Below are positions 27,712-36,418 of a stretch of DNA of 64,000 nt, piece by piece. Below the pieces are notes generated by a model. That model ran no database searches, was not told where the DNA came from, and saw only the letters and a list, made by a program, of their open reading frames with translations. This stretch comes from Candidatus Methylophosphatis haderslevensis (GTDB taxonomy: Bacteria; Pseudomonadota; Gammaproteobacteria; Burkholderiales; Rhodocyclaceae): positions 248,001 through 312,000 of the forward strand of contig JADJSA010000018.1 in assembly GCA_016711925.1 (NCBI GenBank), read 5' to 3'. Position 1 is the first letter of the stretch. Each line of letters opens with the position of its first letter. A program made the position numbers and the translations under genes.

Positions 27712-28077
27712 CTAGCCGAGTTCCTGGATCTTCTTGATCAGCGAGTCGAAATCGACCGGTTTGACGATGTAGCCCAGCGCGCCCTGACGCATTCCCCAGA
27801 TCTTGTCGGTATCCTCGCCCTTGCTGGTGCACATGATGATCGGGATATTGCGCGTCGTTTCGTCGCGGGAAATCGTCCGGGTCGCCTGGTAGCCGTTAAT
27901 GCCGGGCATCACGACATCCATCAAAATCAGGTCAGGCGACTCGCTGCGCGCCTTGGCGATGGCTTCTTCCCCGCTTTCGGCGGTCACCACGTTGAATCCC
28001 TGACGGCTCAGGAATTCGTTCAACGCGAAGCGTTCTGTGGGCGAATCGTCCACCACGAGTATCTTCTGGACTGGCAT
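27712..28077 (-). CDS. pilH: Response regulator PilH
   Basis: 121-residue single REC domain. VVDDSPTERF holds the acidic pocket, the phospho-acceptor is in LILMDVVMPGINGYQATR, and IMCTSKGEDTDKIWGMRQGA and KPVDF follow. In the Chp system PilH opposes PilG and promotes pilus retraction or acts as a phosphate sink. It is 31 nt downstream of pilG. Confidence 0.93.
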   Translation of the reverse strand: MPVQKILVVDDSPTERFALNEFLSRQGFNVVTAESGEEAIAKARSESPDLILMDVVMPGINGYQATRTISRDETTRNIPIIMCTSKGEDTDKIWGMRQGALGYIVKPVDFDSLIKKIQELG

Positions 28078-28108
28078 GTTTTGCGCTCTCGGTGCCGGCT
28101 GCCTCGGC

Positions 28109-28504
28109 TCAGGCTGCCCGGGAAGCGTGCGTGGCGACCGCTTTGAGCAGGCTGTCCTTGGTAAAGGGTTTGGTCAGGTATTCGTCCGAGCCCACCATGC
28201 GTCCGCGGGCGCGGTCGAACAAGCCATCCTTGGAAGAGAGCATGATCACCGGCGTCGCGCCGAAGCGGGCGTTCTTCTTGATCAGCGCGCAGGTCTGATA
28301 GCCGTCGAGCCGCGGCATCATGATGTCGACGAAAACGACATCCGGATGATGATCGGCGATCTTGGCCAGCGCATCGAACCCATCCTCGGCGAGAATCACC
28401 TGACAGCCGGCCTGCACGAGAAATATCTCGGCGCTGCGACGGATGGTGTTGCTGTCGTCAATCACCATTACCTTGACGCCGCTGAGATTGACGGATTCAG
28501 CCAC
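28109..28504 (-). CDS. pilG: Response regulator PilG
   Basis: 131-residue single REC domain (VMVIDDSNTIRRSAEIFL, phospho-acceptor in VVFVDIMMPRLDGYQTC, VIMLSSKDGLFDRARGRMVGSDEYLTKPF). PilG promotes pilus extension and cAMP signalling in relatives. The start was set at GTG 28504 (MAESVNLSG) because AGGAGA lies 7-12 nt upstream; a longer frame to 28567 has no ribosome site. It heads the pilG-pilH-pilI-pilJ-pilL operon. A possible -10 (TATAGA) lies near 28583-28588, without a good -35. Confidence 0.93.
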   Translation of the reverse strand: MAESVNLSGVKVMVIDDSNTIRRSAEIFLVQAGCQVILAEDGFDALAKIADHHPDVVFVDIMMPRLDGYQTCALIKKNARFGATPVIMLSSKDGLFDRARGRMVGSDEYLTKPFTKDSLLKAVATHASRAA

Positions 28505-28678
28505 GCGTTCTCCTTGGAAATGGATGACGGCACGGACATCCTTGCCGCGCAGACGGTCGTCACCCACAGATGCGCGCAGATTCTATACCTTCTTCTCCGC
28601 TTTCGCGTCTATCTGTCAGTGCGGTAACGTGATTTTGTTGTCAGATCCGGCTTTTGCCGCGCCTGGCTACGTGTCCAG

Positions 28679-28867
28679 TCAGATCTCGATCAGCTCGAAA
28701 TCGTCCTTTCGCGCCGCGCATTCCGGGCACGTCCAGTTGGGCGGCACGTCGCTCCAGCGCGTACCCGGGGCGATGCCTTCGCCGGGCAGTCCATGCTCTT
28801 CTTCGTAGATGAAGCCGCAAATCAGGCACATGTAGGATTTGTACGGGGCCTCGGCGGCTGCGGTCAT
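28679..28867 (-). CDS. rubA: Rubredoxin
   Basis: 62-residue one-electron carrier with a Cys4 iron centre. The two ligand pairs are YMCLICGFIY and WTCPECAA, joined by the typical EEHGLPGEGIAPGTRWSDVPPN loop. The start at ATG 28867 is preferred over TTG 28876. It is divergent from thiD, separated by about 130 nt. Its partner is unknown here, but rubredoxins commonly serve in oxygen or superoxide defence or in hydroxylase electron chains. Confidence 0.93.
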   Translation of the reverse strand: MTAAAEAPYKSYMCLICGFIYEEEHGLPGEGIAPGTRWSDVPPNWTCPECAARKDDFELIEI

Positions 28868-28996
28868 GGTGGCCAAACTTTTCGGTTAGAATCGGCCCGA
28901 TATTACCGCAACTCGGCCTTGTGCTGGCGCGGCCCGCCGCCGGGCTCCGGCGCCGCATCCGGGCGGCTTCGATTCCCGTCCTCCCGCACCTCGCCC

Positions 28997-29860
28997 ATGT
29001 CCAACACGTCCCAGGCAACACCCAATTCGCACGACCTCGTGCCCCCGATCGTGCTGACCTTCGCCGGGTCGGATCCGTCAGGCGGCGCCGGCCTGCAGGC
29101 CGACATCATGACGCTGTCGAGCATGGGATGCCATCCGCTGACGGTCGTTACGGCTATCACCGTGCAGGATTCGGCCGGCGTGGAGGACGTGATGGCGATC
29201 GACGCCGACTGGGTTTCCGATCAGGCGCGCGCGTTGCTGGAAGACATGCCGGTCGCCGCATTCAAGATCGGACTGCTGGGCAGCGTCGAGAACATCGCGG
29301 TGATTGCCGAGATCCTGTCCGACTACCCGCAGATTCCGCTGGTCCTCGATCCGATACTGACGTCGGGCCGTGGCGACGAACTTGCCAACGAAGAGATGAT
29401 CGCCGCACTTTCCGAGTTGCTGCTGCCGCAGACTACGATTCTGACGCCCAACAGCCTCGAGGCCCGTCGTCTGGCGCGGGACGACGATATCGAGGACGAC
29501 GAACCCGATCTCGCCGAGTGCGCGCGCCGTCTGATCGATGCCGGCGCCGAGTATGTGCTGGTTACCGGCACTCATGAAACCGCCCCCAGGGTCATCAATA
29601 CCCTGTACGGCGACACCGGGATCGTGCGCAGCGACCAATGGGACCGCCTGCCGGGCAGCTATCATGGTTCCGGATGCACCTTGGCATCGGCCATCGCCGC
29701 CAATCTGGCCAACGGCCTCGACATCGAGGATGCCGTCCGCGACGCCCAGGAATACACCTGGCAGGCGCTTGCCAGCGGTTTCCGGCCCGGCATGGGGCAA
29801 TACCTGCCGGACCGCTTCTTCTGGGCGCGCGAAGTGGAGGACGATGGCGATCCGGCCTGA
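28997..29860 (+). CDS. thiD: Hydroxymethylpyrimidine/phosphomethylpyrimidine kinase ThiD
   Basis: 287-residue ribokinase-fold enzyme phosphorylating HMP and HMP-P for thiamine synthesis. TFAGSDPSGGAGLQADI is at the N-terminus, TVVTAITVQDSAGV and VLDPILTSGRGDEL follow, and the anion hole/catalytic segment is GSYHGSGCTLASAIAANLA. I chose ATG 28997 (MSNTSQ); the upstream frame runs into the rubredoxin region. The C-terminus overlaps thiE by 17 nt, so thiD, thiE and hemL form a tightly overlapping operon. Confidence 0.94.
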   Translation: MSNTSQATPNSHDLVPPIVLTFAGSDPSGGAGLQADIMTLSSMGCHPLTVVTAITVQDSAGVEDVMAIDADWVSDQARALLEDMPVAAFKIGLLGSVENIAVIAEILSDYPQIPLVLDPILTSGRGDELANEEMIAALSELLLPQTTILTPNSLEARRLARDDDIEDDEPDLAECARRLIDAGAEYVLVTGTHETAPRVINTLYGDTGIVRSDQWDRLPGSYHGSGCTLASAIAANLANGLDIEDAVRDAQEYTWQALASGFRPGMGQYLPDRFFWAREVEDDGDPA

Positions 29861-30500
29861 CCGCCTGCGCGGCCTGTACGCGGTAACGCCCGACTGGCCC
29901 GACACTGACCGCTTGGCCTCCGCGGTTCGCGACGCGGTAGCCGGCGGCGCGGCGCTGGTCCAGTACCGCAACAAGGCCGCCGTCCCCGCGCTCAGGCGCC
30001 GCCAGGCAGGCGTTCTACAGGCGATCTGTGCTGCCGGCGGTGTGCCGCTGATAATCAACGACGACCTCGATATTGCGCTGGAGATCGGCGCCGCGGGCGT
30101 CCACGTCGGTCGAGACGACGCAGGCGCGCGCGCCGCGCGAACCAGGATCGGTGCCGGCCGCCTGCTCGGGGTTTCCTGCTACAACGAGATCGCCCGCGTC
30201 GGAGTGGCGGTCGCGGCCGGTGCCAACATCGTGGGCATCGGCGCGGTGTTTGCCTCGGCCACCAAGCCGTCCGCAGTGCAGGCGCCGCTGGCGTTGCTGG
30301 GCGATGCACGTTCGCGCGGCGTCGCGGTGGCTGCGATCGGCGGGATTACGCTCGGCAACGCGCCGGAACTGATCCGCGCCGGGGCCGACCTGCTCGCCGT
30401 GATTTCGGATCTGTTCGACAATCCCGATGTTGCAGCCCGCGCCGCTGCCTACGCGGAACTGTTTGCCTCGATGGAGCCCCTGCATGACCAGCCAGAATGA
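29844..30500 (+). CDS. thiE: Thiamine-phosphate synthase ThiE
   Basis: 218-residue TIM-barrel enzyme joining HMP-PP and the thiazole phosphate. Motifs are LYAVTPDW, ALVQYRNK, PLIINDDLDIALEIGAAGVHVGRDD, LLGVSCYN and IGIGAVFASATKPSA. The ATG at 29844 lies inside thiD. The 3' end overlaps hemL by 17 nt. The unusual pairing of a thiamine gene with hemL is conserved in several betaproteobacteria. Confidence 0.93.
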   Translation: MAIRPDRLRGLYAVTPDWPDTDRLASAVRDAVAGGAALVQYRNKAAVPALRRRQAGVLQAICAAGGVPLIINDDLDIALEIGAAGVHVGRDDAGARAARTRIGAGRLLGVSCYNEIARVGVAVAAGANIVGIGAVFASATKPSAVQAPLALLGDARSRGVAVAAIGGITLGNAPELIRAGADLLAVISDLFDNPDVAARAAAYAELFASMEPLHDQPE

Positions 30501-31773
30501 AACCCTGTTTGCCCGCGCCCAGCGCACCATTCCCGGCGGTGTCAACTCGCCGGTGCGCGCCTTCCGATCGGTCGGCGGCACGCCGCGGTTCTTTGTCAGA
30601 GGCTGCGGCTCGCGCCTGACCGACGCCGATGGCAGGGAGTACATCGACTACGTCGGCTCATGGGGGCCGGCCATCGTCGGCCATGCCCATCCGGCGGTAA
30701 TCGAAGCGGTGCAGCGTGCCGCCGCCTGCGGGCTGTCGTTCGGCGCTCCGACCGAGGCCGAGATCGAACTTGCCGAGCTGCTTTGCGACATGCTGCCCAG
30801 CCTGGATCTGGTGCGGCTGGTCAGCTCGGGCACCGAGGCGACCATGAGCGCCATCCGCCTGGCGCGTGGCTTCACCGGGCGCGATGACATAATCAAATTC
30901 GAGGGCTGCTACCACGGCCATGCCGACAGCCTGCTGGTCAAGGCCGGGAGCGGTCTGCTCACCTTCGGCAATCCGAGTTCCGGCGGCGTGCCGGCGGATT
31001 TTGCCAAGCACACGCTGGTGCTCGACTACAACAACCTGACGCAGCTTGAAGACAGCTTCGCCAAGGCGGCAGATCGAATTGCGGCCGTGATCATCGAGCC
31101 GGTGGTCGGCAACATGAACCTGATACAGCCGACGCCGCAGTTCTTGCGCCGGCTGCGCGATCTGTGCACCCAACATGGCGCATTGCTGATTTACGACGAG
31201 GTGATGACCGGCTTTCGTGTCGGACCCCAAGGCGCGCAAGGGCTGCACGGTATCCGCCCCGACCTCACAACGCTGGGCAAGGTGATAGGCGGCGGCATGC
31301 CGGTGGGCGCATTCGGTGGACGGCGCGACGTGATGCAGCAGATCGCGCCGCTCGGCCCGGTCTACCAGGCCGGCACGCTGTCGGGCAACCCGGTTGCGGT
31401 TGCCGCGGGAATCGCCACCCTGAAGCTGGTGCGCGAGCCGGGCTTCCACGCGCGGCTGGAGGCCGCCACCGGGCGCCTTGTCGACGGCCTGGCGCGGGCC
31501 GGGCGAGAAGTCGGGGTCGATTTCTGCGCCCAGTCGGTCGGCGGCATGTTCGGCATCTATTTCCGCGACGGTTTGCCAACGACCTACGGCGAGGTCATGG
31601 AATCGAACCGGGAACTGTTCAACCGTTTCTTTCATTCGATGCTCGATCGCGGCGTGTACTTCGCGCCATCGGCATTCGAGGCGGGATTCGTTTCGGCCGA
31701 ACACAGCGATGCGGATATCGACCAAACCGTGGCGCATGCCCGCGCGGTCTTCGTCGACCTGAGCAAGGGCTGA
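30484..31773 (+). CDS. hemL: Glutamate-1-semialdehyde 2,1-aminomutase HemL
   Basis: 429-residue PLP enzyme that converts glutamate-1-semialdehyde to 5-aminolevulinate, the precursor of tetrapyrroles. AQRTIPGGVNSPVRAF is at the N-terminus, GCYHGHADSLLVKAGSG and YDEVMTGFR (PLP Asp region) follow, and the PLP lysine is in TLGKVIGGGMPVGAFGG. It is the last gene of the thiD-thiE-hemL group. The next gene begins 101 nt later. Confidence 0.96.
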   Translation: MTSQNETLFARAQRTIPGGVNSPVRAFRSVGGTPRFFVRGCGSRLTDADGREYIDYVGSWGPAIVGHAHPAVIEAVQRAAACGLSFGAPTEAEIELAELLCDMLPSLDLVRLVSSGTEATMSAIRLARGFTGRDDIIKFEGCYHGHADSLLVKAGSGLLTFGNPSSGGVPADFAKHTLVLDYNNLTQLEDSFAKAADRIAAVIIEPVVGNMNLIQPTPQFLRRLRDLCTQHGALLIYDEVMTGFRVGPQGAQGLHGIRPDLTTLGKVIGGGMPVGAFGGRRDVMQQIAPLGPVYQAGTLSGNPVAVAAGIATLKLVREPGFHARLEAATGRLVDGLARAGREVGVDFCAQSVGGMFGIYFRDGLPTTYGEVMESNRELFNRFFHSMLDRGVYFAPSAFEAGFVSAEHSDADIDQTVAHARAVFVDLSKG

Positions 31774-31874
31774 CGAGCGGCCACGCCGCGCGCCGTGCCG
31801 CCCGGCTCAAGCCGGATCGCTTCGTGCCGTAGACCCGTCGGACAATCAATAGGCAGGCTGGCGGTGGGAATTCC

Positions 31875-32495
31875 ATGAACGACCTATCCGAAGGGTCGCG
31901 CGTGCTGCAGAGCGATGCGCACCCCGAGAACGATTTGCAGCGAATAGTCCTGGTCAACGAGCAGATCAAGGCTGTGGTTGCGACCGCGTTTTCCATCAAC
32001 CTGATGGCACTCAACGCCATCTTTCTAGCCAAGCGCGCCGGTCAGGCCGCCCTCGGGTTCGGCGTGCTGTCGAACGAACTGCGCACCTTCTCGGTCGACC
32101 TGGCCGATGTGATGAAAGCACTCAGGGACATGACGTCGGATTCGGTAAACGTCGTTTCCGATCAGGTGCGCCTCGCGCGAACCCTGGGCATCCTGTCGCG
32201 CCTCAAGGCAGCCGGCGTCGCGCGCGGTCAGCAGGCGGTGGACGCGGCGTTCGCCCGCCATGCTGCCAGAGTCGAGCGCGACGAGGCTGCACTGCGCGAA
32301 CGCCAGCGCAAGCTGCGACAGGTGCTGGCGGACGCCCGGCAGCGCGTGGAACTCGGCGGCGTGCTGGCGCGATCGGCGAAAATCGAAGCGGCCTATGGCG
32401 GCGGTTTTGCGCAACCGCTGATGCAGGTGTCGAGCGAATTCGACAGAACCATCCAGGCAATCCGCGGATCGCTCGATGCGCTGGCTGCAATCTGA
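31875..32495 (+). CDS. Soluble MCP-signalling-tip-like protein
   Basis: 206-residue, wholly soluble, mostly helical protein. Residues 41-70 (INLMALNAIFLAKRAG through GFGVLSNELR) closely resemble the hairpin tip of chemoreceptors, the region that contacts CheA and CheW. No membrane segment, HAMP or ligand domain is present. Residues 95-170 are rich in Arg, Glu and Ala and probably coiled coil. It is followed after 18 nt by an ODP-type diiron protein, so I infer a split cytoplasmic sensor in which the diiron protein detects oxygen or NO and this protein relays to a CheA. I do not know a name for it. Confidence 0.7.
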   Translation: MNDLSEGSRVLQSDAHPENDLQRIVLVNEQIKAVVATAFSINLMALNAIFLAKRAGQAALGFGVLSNELRTFSVDLADVMKALRDMTSDSVNVVSDQVRLARTLGILSRLKAAGVARGQQAVDAAFARHAARVERDEAALRERQRKLRQVLADARQRVELGGVLARSAKIEAAYGGGFAQPLMQVSSEFDRTIQAIRGSLDALAAI

Positions 32496-32513
32496 ACGGC
32501 AAGGTTGGATGAC

Positions 32514-33254
32514 ATGAAGACAGCAACCACAATCTACAGTGCGGGTGATCACCAGTGGCTGGCTGTAACCCGCGATCCGCAGCGCCCCGACTACCTGATC
32601 GACACCAACGAGTATCTGGTGTCCCACGGCGAGGCTGCGATTCTTTGCGATCCCGGCGGAATGGAGATTTTTCCCGCCGTGTTCTCGGCCATCAGCGAGC
32701 ATGTCGATCCGCGCAACATCCAGCACATTTTCGCCTCGCACCAGGATCCGGACATCGTTTCCTCGCTGGCGCTCTGGCTGGAATTCAACCCCCGCCTGAA
32801 GTGTTATCTGTCGTGGCTCTGGGCCTCGTTCGTTCCGCACTTCGGCGGCGATCGCGAAACCTTCATCCCGATTCCCGACGCGGGGATGAAAATCCCGCTC
32901 GGCAATGCGTCGCTAGAGGCAGTGCCGGCGCACTTTCTCCATTCGTCCGGAAATTTCCACTTGTACGATGCGCAAGCACGCATCCTGTTCTCGGGCGATG
33001 TCGGCGCTGCGTTGCTGCCGCCGGACGAGGACGACTTGATCGTCAAGAACTTCGACACCCACATCCGCCATGCCGAGGCGTTTCACCGGCGCTGGATGGG
33101 GTCAGACCGCGCCAAGCGCGACTGGTGCGAGCGTGCGGCGGCGATGCAGATCGACATGCTGTGCCCACAGCACGGGGCGATCTACCAGGGCGAGGATGTG
33201 CGCCGATTCATCGAATGGTTTCACGACCTCGAAGTCGGCCAGTTGCGGGTCTGA
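32514..33254 (+). CDS. ODP-type diiron metallo-beta-lactamase-fold protein
   Basis: 246-residue MBL-fold protein like the flavodiiron metallo domain but without a flavodoxin. Candidate metal ligands are SHQDPD (about residues 74-79; the HxExDH of flavodiiron proteins is altered to HxDxD), H in PAHFLHSSGN, D in FSGDVG and H in CPQHGAIYQG. The oxygen-binding diiron protein (ODP) of Treponema denticola has this architecture and modulates chemotaxis kinase activity. Its coupling here to an MCP-tip-like protein fits that role. ATG 32514 with AAGG upstream is preferred over TTG 32505. Confidence 0.8.
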   Translation: MKTATTIYSAGDHQWLAVTRDPQRPDYLIDTNEYLVSHGEAAILCDPGGMEIFPAVFSAISEHVDPRNIQHIFASHQDPDIVSSLALWLEFNPRLKCYLSWLWASFVPHFGGDRETFIPIPDAGMKIPLGNASLEAVPAHFLHSSGNFHLYDAQARILFSGDVGAALLPPDEDDLIVKNFDTHIRHAEAFHRRWMGSDRAKRDWCERAAAMQIDMLCPQHGAIYQGEDVRRFIEWFHDLEVGQLRV

Positions 33255-33302
33255 GCCTGCCCGGATATCGCGGCCCGTTCTGCCCGCGATGTGTCATCCC
33301 TG

Positions 33303-34745
33303 TCAGAGCAGGAACAGCGTCGCCAGGCCAAGAAAGATGAAGAACCCGCCGGAATCGGTAACCGCGGTGATCAGCACGCTGGACCCGACCGCCGGGTCGC
33401 GGCCCAGGCGTGCCAGGGTCATCGGAATGAACACGCCCACCGTCGCGGCCAGCATGAGGTTGAGCGTCATCGCCGATGTCATCACGACGCCGAGCTTCAG
33501 GCTACCGTAAAGCCACCAGGCGAGAATGCCGAGCAAGCCGCCCCAGACCAGTCCGTTGATCGCGGCAACGCCGAGTTCCTTGCGGAACAGCTTGCGCGCG
33601 GCGTCCGGCTCCACTTGGCCGAGCGCGATCGCCCGCACGATCATTGTGATGGTCTGATTGCCCGAATTGCCGCCGATGCCGGCGACAATCGGCATTAACG
33701 CCGCGAGTGCGACGAGCTTCTCGATCGAACCCTCGAAAGCGCCGATCACGCGCGAGGCGATGAATGCGGTCACCAGATTGATCGCCAGCCAGGCCCAGCG
33801 GTTTCTCACCGATTTCCAGACCGAGGCAAAGATGTCCTCCTCTTCTTTCAGGCCGGCCTGCGCAAGGATTTCCGACTCGCTGTCTTCGCGTATGAAGTCG
33901 ACCACCGAGTCGACGGTAACCCGGCCCACCAGCCGGTTTTCCGGGTCGACCACCGGCGCCGAAACCAGGTCGTAGCGCTGGAACGCCTGCGCCGCCGAAT
34001 CGGCCTTGTCGTCCGGGTGCAGCAGCATCATGTCGGTCTGCATGATGGCCGACACGTCGATCTCGGGATCGTTGACCAGCAGCAGGTCCAGCGGCAGCAC
34101 GCCCTGCAGATGTTCCTCGCGATCGACCACGAACAACTGGTCGGTATGGTCGGGCAGCTCGTCGAAACGGCGCAGGTAGCGTAGTACCACCTCGAGCGAG
34201 ACATCCTCGCGCACCGTCACCATCTCGAAGTCCATCAGCGCGCCGACTGAATCCTCCGGGTAGGACATCGCCGCCCGCAACTGCTCGCGCTCTTCGGTGT
34301 CGAGCCCGAGGTAGACATCCTGCATGACCTCCTGCGGTAGCGCCGGGGCAAGGTCGGCAAGCTCGTCGGTATCCAGCGTTTCGGCCGCGGCGACCAGCTC
34401 GTTGGGCTCCATCGAGCGGATCAGCGTCTCGCGCACCGCGTCGGAGACTTCGAGCAGGACTTCGCCTTGGCGGTCCGCCTCGAGCAGATCCCAGACCAGC
34501 AGGCGGTCGGCCAATGGCAGCGCTTCCAGCACGTAGGCGACATCCGCCGGGTGCATGTCGCTGAGCTTGCGCGACAGCTCAGCAGTGTGCTGCTTGTGCA
34601 CCAGGTTCTCGACGATGTCGTGCTTCGCCATTTCCTGGCGATGCACGAGGCCTTCGACCAGACGATGCCGCGCCAGCAGCTCCTGCACCTCGCGCATACG
34701 CTGCTGAACGTCTTCCTGATGCAGGAGTTCTTCGGATTCGGCCAT
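33303..34745 (-). CDS. mgtE: Magnesium transporter MgtE
   Basis: 480-residue magnesium channel. The cytoplasmic N domain carries LSDMHPADVAYVLEALPLADR repeats (about 60-160). Two CBS domains follow (about 165-290; MQTDMMLLHPDDKADSAAQAF, VSAPVVDPENRLVGRVTVDSVVDFI). Five membrane helices then carry GIGGNSGNQTITMIVRAIALG and the terminal AVTDSGGFFIFLGLATLFLL. ATG 34745 (MAESEELL) was chosen over an upstream start at 34784. No magnesium riboswitch was recognised upstream. Confidence 0.94.
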   Translation of the reverse strand: MAESEELLHQEDVQQRMREVQELLARHRLVEGLVHRQEMAKHDIVENLVHKQHTAELSRKLSDMHPADVAYVLEALPLADRLLVWDLLEADRQGEVLLEVSDAVRETLIRSMEPNELVAAAETLDTDELADLAPALPQEVMQDVYLGLDTEEREQLRAAMSYPEDSVGALMDFEMVTVREDVSLEVVLRYLRRFDELPDHTDQLFVVDREEHLQGVLPLDLLLVNDPEIDVSAIMQTDMMLLHPDDKADSAAQAFQRYDLVSAPVVDPENRLVGRVTVDSVVDFIREDSESEILAQAGLKEEEDIFASVWKSVRNRWAWLAINLVTAFIASRVIGAFEGSIEKLVALAALMPIVAGIGGNSGNQTITMIVRAIALGQVEPDAARKLFRKELGVAAINGLVWGGLLGILAWWLYGSLKLGVVMTSAMTLNLMLAATVGVFIPMTLARLGRDPAVGSSVLITAVTDSGGFFIFLGLATLFLL

Positions 34746-34975
34746 CGGCTGGGGGCGTGCTGGAGAAGGGGGGCGGAGCCGCAAAGGCTCAAGATTCTAC
34801 CGCCTCGGCGTAGCGGCGGCCCCGCCGCTTCTCACGCTTTGCCGGCGAAGCTGGCGCTCGATGCGGTCAATCAGCGGCGCGGGATGCTTCTGCTCTTGCC
34901 AAGCCGCTCGCCCAGGCTGAAGACGCCGCGCGCTAAAGCGGCCGCATGCCGTTAATGTCGGGGCGCCGCGCCATC

Positions 34976-36400
34976 TCAAAGCTGGCGCGGCGGGATCTGC
35001 TTCAGGTACGCGTCGCGGTCGCTGCCGCTCAGGTGTGCCGACAGCAGCGAATACAGATGCCGTTCGTCGGTGGCAACTGCCGCCGCCTTGCGCGCTAGGA
35101 CGTTGGCGATCGGGCCGATGTAGTGCGCCAGGATCCGTGCTGCGCGCTCGACCACGCCCGGCGCCAGTTGCGCGCCGGAGAGCGGACCGGATGGCGGACC
35201 GGAGGTCGGCCGCGTCGTCACGCCCGGCGTTGCCGCCGGTTGCGATACCGGACCGGACCCCGTGGCGGGCGCCAGACGGCGGATGTCGCTGAGGAAGCTG
35301 TGGCGGGCCGCGTCGGTATCGAGGTTCTCGGCGAGTAGCACGCACAACTGGCCGAAGTCCGTCGTGCGCGTCGAGGCATTGCGTACATGTAGCCGCGCCA
35401 CCGGGCCGATGAACGCGGCAAGATGCCGCTCGACAGTCCGCAGGGTTTCGTCGCGCCAGATCGACGGCGACGAGTGGGTGCCCGGAAGTGACGAGCCGGT
35501 CACCCGCTTGGGCTCCTGGATCAGGACGGAGGTCATCATGATCGTGTTTTCGGAAACGTCCGCGCTGGGCGTTGCGGAGAAGACCGACTCGTGCACTTGC
35601 CGGATGGCATCGGCAAATGCGGCTGCACTCTGGTAGCGTGCCGCGGGATCCTTCGCCAGCGCCCGCGCCACCACCGCATCGAAGCACGGCGAGAGCGTCG
35701 GAACGATTTCCGAGGGCTTGCGCTCCTGTTCGTTGCAGACGCGATGGACGATGGCTTCCGACGGTCCGGCAAACGGGCGCTGATGGGTGAGCATTTCATA
35801 GAAGATCACGCCGGCGGAAAAAATGTCGGCGCGATGGTCCACCTCGGTTTGCCGGAAATGTTCTGGCGCCATGTACCCGGGCGTGCCCATCGTGGTGCCG
35901 ACCCGCGTCAGCGTTGTGCCGTCGATGCGCGCGATGCCGAAGTCGGCCAGCTTGAGCCTGCCGGCGCGGGTGATCATCGCATTGGACGGCTTGATGTCGC
36001 GGTGAATCACGCCGGCCCGGTGCGCGTAGTCGAGCGCATCGAGCAGTTGCAGCAGGAAGCCGCAGGCGTCGGCCACCGGCAGTGCCACCTTCTCGCGCAG
36101 CAGCACGCGCAACTCGCAACCTTCCACGTATTCCATGGCAATAAAGGCGAAATCGCCGTCCTCGCCGTAGTCGTGGATGGCGACGATTCCCGGGTGGTTC
36201 AAACGGCCGGCGGCGCGGGCTTCGTTCTGGAAGCGCTGGATGATCTCCGGCCCGTTTTCTTCCAGCAGATCCTTGCGGATTGCCTTGAGCGCCACCTGGC
36301 GCTGGATGATCGAATCCTGGCCAAGATAGACCGTCCCCATGCCGCCCTTGCCGAGCACGCTGGTGATTTCGTACTTGCCAAGTCGTTGGGGGTGTTTCAT
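34976..36400 (-). CDS. Serine/threonine protein kinase with duplicated C-terminal module
   Basis: 474 residues, no membrane helix. The Hanks-type kinase domain (about 8-265) is complete: GKGGMGTVYLG, ALKAIRK lysine, HRDIKPSN, ADFGIAR, GTPGYMAPEHF. After a linker come two related modules, about 322-376 (VERHLAAFIGPVARLHVRNA ... FLSDI) and about 416-470 (VERAARILAHYIGPIANVLAR ... YLKQI), separated by a Gly/Pro/Ser/Thr-rich spacer. The module function is unknown to me. It is the last gene of a FecR, heme-HAMP sensor, kinase operon, 18 nt behind the sensor, which suggests a redox or envelope signal reaches this kinase. Confidence 0.88.
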   Translation of the reverse strand: MKHPQRLGKYEITSVLGKGGMGTVYLGQDSIIQRQVALKAIRKDLLEENGPEIIQRFQNEARAAGRLNHPGIVAIHDYGEDGDFAFIAMEYVEGCELRVLLREKVALPVADACGFLLQLLDALDYAHRAGVIHRDIKPSNAMITRAGRLKLADFGIARIDGTTLTRVGTTMGTPGYMAPEHFRQTEVDHRADIFSAGVIFYEMLTHQRPFAGPSEAIVHRVCNEQERKPSEIVPTLSPCFDAVVARALAKDPAARYQSAAAFADAIRQVHESVFSATPSADVSENTIMMTSVLIQEPKRVTGSSLPGTHSSPSIWRDETLRTVERHLAAFIGPVARLHVRNASTRTTDFGQLCVLLAENLDTDAARHSFLSDIRRLAPATGSGPVSQPAATPGVTTRPTSGPPSGPLSGAQLAPGVVERAARILAHYIGPIANVLARKAAAVATDERHLYSLLSAHLSGSDRDAYLKQIPPRQL

Positions 36401-36418
36401 GCGATGACTTCGAGTCGC

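Noticed and set aside
34746..34975. Magnesium riboswitch upstream of mgtE
   Set aside because: No M-box or mgtA-type leader features seen; only GC-rich inverted repeats and a weak -10 (TAGAAT) at 34794-34799.
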